NCBI GenBank assembly: GCA_030065615.1
Contig: JASJDR010000093.1
Coordinates: forward strand, 1 to 34,455
Origin: Xenococcus sp. MO_188.B8
GTDB lineage: Bacteria > Cyanobacteriota > Cyanobacteriia > Cyanobacteriales > Xenococcaceae
Direction: 5' to 3'
DNA: 34,455 nucleotides
Positions 32,298-34,455 of this stretch are shown one piece after another. The notes beneath the pieces are model-generated. The model searched no databases and was not told where the DNA came from. It saw only the letters and a program-made list of their open reading frames with translations. The first letter of the stretch is position 1; each line of letters opens with the position of its first letter. A program made the position numbers and the translations under genes.

Positions 32298-34455
32298 TTA
32301 ACCTCCAGTAAGAATAAATGCTGCCCAATAATAGGGGCTTTGGAAAGGTCTACCTTTTAGCTTATCAAATGTCCATTCTAAAATTAACTTATCTGTCTCT
32401 TCTAAATAAGTGGCATACCATGATTTAGATCTGGTTCTTAGTTCATCAGCGCTACAATTTCGTAACCAGTTTTGAGCTTTTTGTAGAGCAATTGCTTTAT
32501 TATTATTTGTCAGTTCCAGTTGACGATAAAACTCATCAAAAAGAAATGCCGTTGAGATAGAGTTGACTTTCCACAAACTGCCGATCACGGCTTTAGCACC
32601 TGCTAATAAAAAGCCTGTCGGCAATCCTAAATATTCTTCTGTCGGTTGAAAAGCATCGACAACAGCCGTGTCGCAGGCTGAGAGAGTAACTAGATCTGTT
32701 TGCGGCATCTGTAATTCGCTAAAGATATCTTTGAGGGTTAAATTCTCAGAAGATAGCATCAAGTAGGATTTCAGAGGATTTTCTAAATTGTACTCGGCAT
32801 GACCAGAAAAATGGAAACCATGATTGTTTTTTGCGATCTGATAAATTTCTGTTTTGGATGTGCCTTCTGTTAGAATTTGTTTCTGGGAAAATTGTTGACA
32901 TTGATTGAGTGCTGCGACTTCAGCTTTGACAATTAATAATTTTTTATCTTGGCTGGGATTTTCGATGCAAACTAATGAGTTTTGTTCTCGTTGTCTTTGT
33001 TGACAGATTTGCCAGACTTGCAGATTAGGAACATAGCTAACTGCAAAGCGATCGATTAGTCTTTCTGTTTCGTTAAGCCACAGAGTATGTAGGGGCAAAA
33101 GATGTAGATATTGATGGGGAACAATAATCAAATGCTTGATTTGTTCTGGGATATATTCTAGTAATTTGTTTGATTTTAGTAGTTCCGAAAGCAGATCAAT
33201 TTTCTCAGCTATTGCTGTAATTGTTGCTTCAATATTTTTTTTACTTTCTTTTTTTGTCTCCCGTTTAGAGGTAGTTTTTGGTTCTGTAATATCATTATTC
33301 CAATCCTGGGCAAGCTGTGACAAAGCTTTCAATCTTATTGTTGCAGTGGGAGATTCTGGCACAATTGGGGCTTCGGTTCCAGGCAAGATAAGCATCATTA
33401 CCAGTTCTCTTTTAGTGAAAAAGAATTCTAAAATAGCTGTGTCTGGTGATAAAGAATCTCTAACTTCTGGGAAATAAATAGGATTAACTTTGGTTTTGGC
33501 AATAAATTCTGGTTCAGTTTTAGCGACTTCTGTATATAATTTTTCTAATTCTGCTTTAGCGGTATCCCATCGATTACCTAGTTCTTCTAATTGTTGTTCT
33601 GCTAAATTGCTAGCGATGCCATTAGTATATTCTTGTAAAGTTCTTCTCTCTTCTATTTGAGCTTGATTGATTGATTCTTTGAGTTGAGTTGCAATCGTTT
33701 CTGGTAAAGAATTATCCTGCTGATCTATTCGCTCTACTAAATAGCGATTTCGTAAAACTTCTATATAAAAAAAGGCGCGGCTATATTCTTTTTTTTGTAG
33801 ATAATAAGCGACAATTCTTTGATGAATTTCTACATAATCTTTCATTAAAGAACGTCGAGTTAAGATATCTCGACCAGCTTGCATTCTTTCCAGGCTGGCC
33901 ATGATGCGATGGTAACAAAACTTAGTTTTTATATGATTATTAACAGCAAAATATTGATCGACAGTATCTTTAACTCTTGTTACTTGAAGAAATAAATCTA
34001 AGTCTTCCTCTACTCTGGGCACTTTCTTGTGAGCTGAAGGATCAATGATATTGAGAGTTTCTTGTATTAATAGTCGAGTATATGCTGAATTTGTAGTATG
34101 CCAAATTTCTCTCAATGCTTTGATAACTTTAGGATTACCTGCGCCTATTACCTCAAATATTTCTATGTCCTTACTTAATAATGTATCTTTATTAGCACAC
34201 AAAGTTTCTATTAGTGTTTGAATAACTTGGGAAGCTTTGGGATTGCCTGGGTCGATTTTTCCTAGGCTCTCTGCTGCTTGCCCTAGGAGGGAATCATCTT
34301 TACTAGTAGAGAGAATTTTGACTAGTGCTTTGATCGCTTGGGGATTGCCTGCACCGATTTTCCCCAGGCTCTCCGCTGCTTGTCTCAGGACTAAATCATC
34401 TTTACTAGTAGAGAGAATTTTGACTAGTGCTTTGATCGCTTGGGGATTACTTACA
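32298..34455 (-). CDS. HEAT-repeat CHAT-domain protease, partial at right edge
   Basis: The gene enters from beyond the right edge and ends at 32298. From 34454 inward the frame reads without a stop. It encodes HEAT-like repeats of 34-36 residues (NPQAIKALVKIL then STSKDD and RQAAESLGKIG) and then a helical region of about 250 residues that includes TPR-like segments. The C-terminal CHAT (caspase-like) protease domain has the catalytic His in GFHFSGHAEYNLENPL (codon 32801-32799), the catalytic Cys in VTLSACDTAVVDAFQ (codon 32675-32673), the YLGLPTGFLLAGAKAVIGSLW segment, and an ending of YYWAAFILTGG. CHAT domains act as regulated proteases in bacterial conflict and cell-death systems; HEAT repeats would be the sensor arm. 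It is the first visible gene of a three-gene operon. A TTG at 34202 is not the true start. Confidence 0.85.
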   Translation of the reverse strand, partial: VSNPQAIKALVKILSTSKDDLVLRQAAESLGKIGAGNPQAIKALVKILSTSKDDSLLGQAAESLGKIDPGNPKASQVIQTLIETLCANKDTLLSKDIEIFEVIGAGNPKVIKALREIWHTTNSAYTRLLIQETLNIIDPSAHKKVPRVEEDLDLFLQVTRVKDTVDQYFAVNNHIKTKFCYHRIMASLERMQAGRDILTRRSLMKDYVEIHQRIVAYYLQKKEYSRAFFYIEVLRNRYLVERIDQQDNSLPETIATQLKESINQAQIEERRTLQEYTNGIASNLAEQQLEELGNRWDTAKAELEKLYTEVAKTEPEFIAKTKVNPIYFPEVRDSLSPDTAILEFFFTKRELVMMLILPGTEAPIVPESPTATIRLKALSQLAQDWNNDITEPKTTSKRETKKESKKNIEATITAIAEKIDLLSELLKSNKLLEYIPEQIKHLIIVPHQYLHLLPLHTLWLNETERLIDRFAVSYVPNLQVWQICQQRQREQNSLVCIENPSQDKKLLIVKAEVAALNQCQQFSQKQILTEGTSKTEIYQIAKNNHGFHFSGHAEYNLENPLKSYLMLSSENLTLKDIFSELQMPQTDLVTLSACDTAVVDAFQPTEEYLGLPTGFLLAGAKAVIGSLWKVNSISTAFLFDEFYRQLELTNNNKAIALQKAQNWLRNCSADELRTRSKSWYATYLEETDKLILEWTFDKLKGRPFQSPYYWAAFILTGG
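34292..34451 (-). repeat. Nearly identical 102-bp HEAT-repeat units
   Basis: Two consecutive 34-codon units (minus strand, starting at 34451 and 34349) share a block of 55 identical bases (34448-34394 and 34346-34292). By hand count they differ at about 14 of 102 bases overall. A third, more divergent 36-codon unit starts at 34247. The array continues beyond the window edge. Confidence 0.75.

Noticed and set aside
32298-34202. Treating TTG at 34202 as the start of the CHAT gene
   Set aside because: The frame continues upstream without a stop to the window edge and encodes clear HEAT repeats, so the gene is partial.
34247-34455. CRISPR-like array suggested by near-identical repeats at the right edge
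   Set aside because: The repeats are 102 bp, in frame and encode HEAT units; there are no short palindromic repeats with unique spacers.

Overview
The window is chromosomal DNA from a cyanobacterium. The evidence is a petL gene for the cytochrome b6f complex, a KaiA clock-domain protein, a DHNA-CoA thioesterase of phylloquinone synthesis, a DUF1825 protein, and many copies of the cyanobacterial HIP1 octamer GCGATCGC in AT-rich DNA. The remnant of an N-type (Na+-translocating) ATPase gamma gene would fit a strain with marine or salt-tolerant relatives. The genus cannot be fixed from the sequence alone.

Layout. 0.4-4.6 kb: a thioredoxin reductase operon and a divergent GH63 glucosidase. 4.9-10.1 kb (minus strand): a DUF3137 protein, LemA, and a DUF58 gene broken by an IS5/IS1182-like insertion sequence (about 8.08-9.74 kb), by an internal stop codon, and by an in-frame palindromic repeat. 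10.3-11.8 kb: a DNA-binding protein of a mobile-element type and a sparse region. 11.8-21.6 kb: mostly ordinary core genes (AI-2E-type permease, DUF1825, bioD, prs, thioesterase, tRNA-Ser, petL, sfsA). Between these lie an orphan KaiA C-terminal domain and a truncated N-ATPase gamma gene. 21.6-27.4 kb: two short-chain dehydrogenases face a two-gene operon of a copper-radical oxidase (galactose/glyoxal oxidase type) and a DyP peroxidase. 27.5-30.3 kb: glycogen branching enzyme and an unrecognised protein. 30.4-34.5 kb (minus strand, running off the right edge): an operon of a HEAT-repeat CHAT protease, a small helical protein and a coiled-coil membrane protein.

The most interesting parts are these. 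First, the HEAT-CHAT / small protein / membrane protein operon has the shape of a conflict or regulated cell-death system. Second, the copper-radical oxidase and DyP peroxidase pair lies behind a 21-bp tandem repeat that looks like an operator. Third, the lone KaiA domain has no kaiB or kaiC beside it. Fourth, the DUF58 locus shows several independent lesions. All functional calls come from reading motifs by eye; no database search was run.
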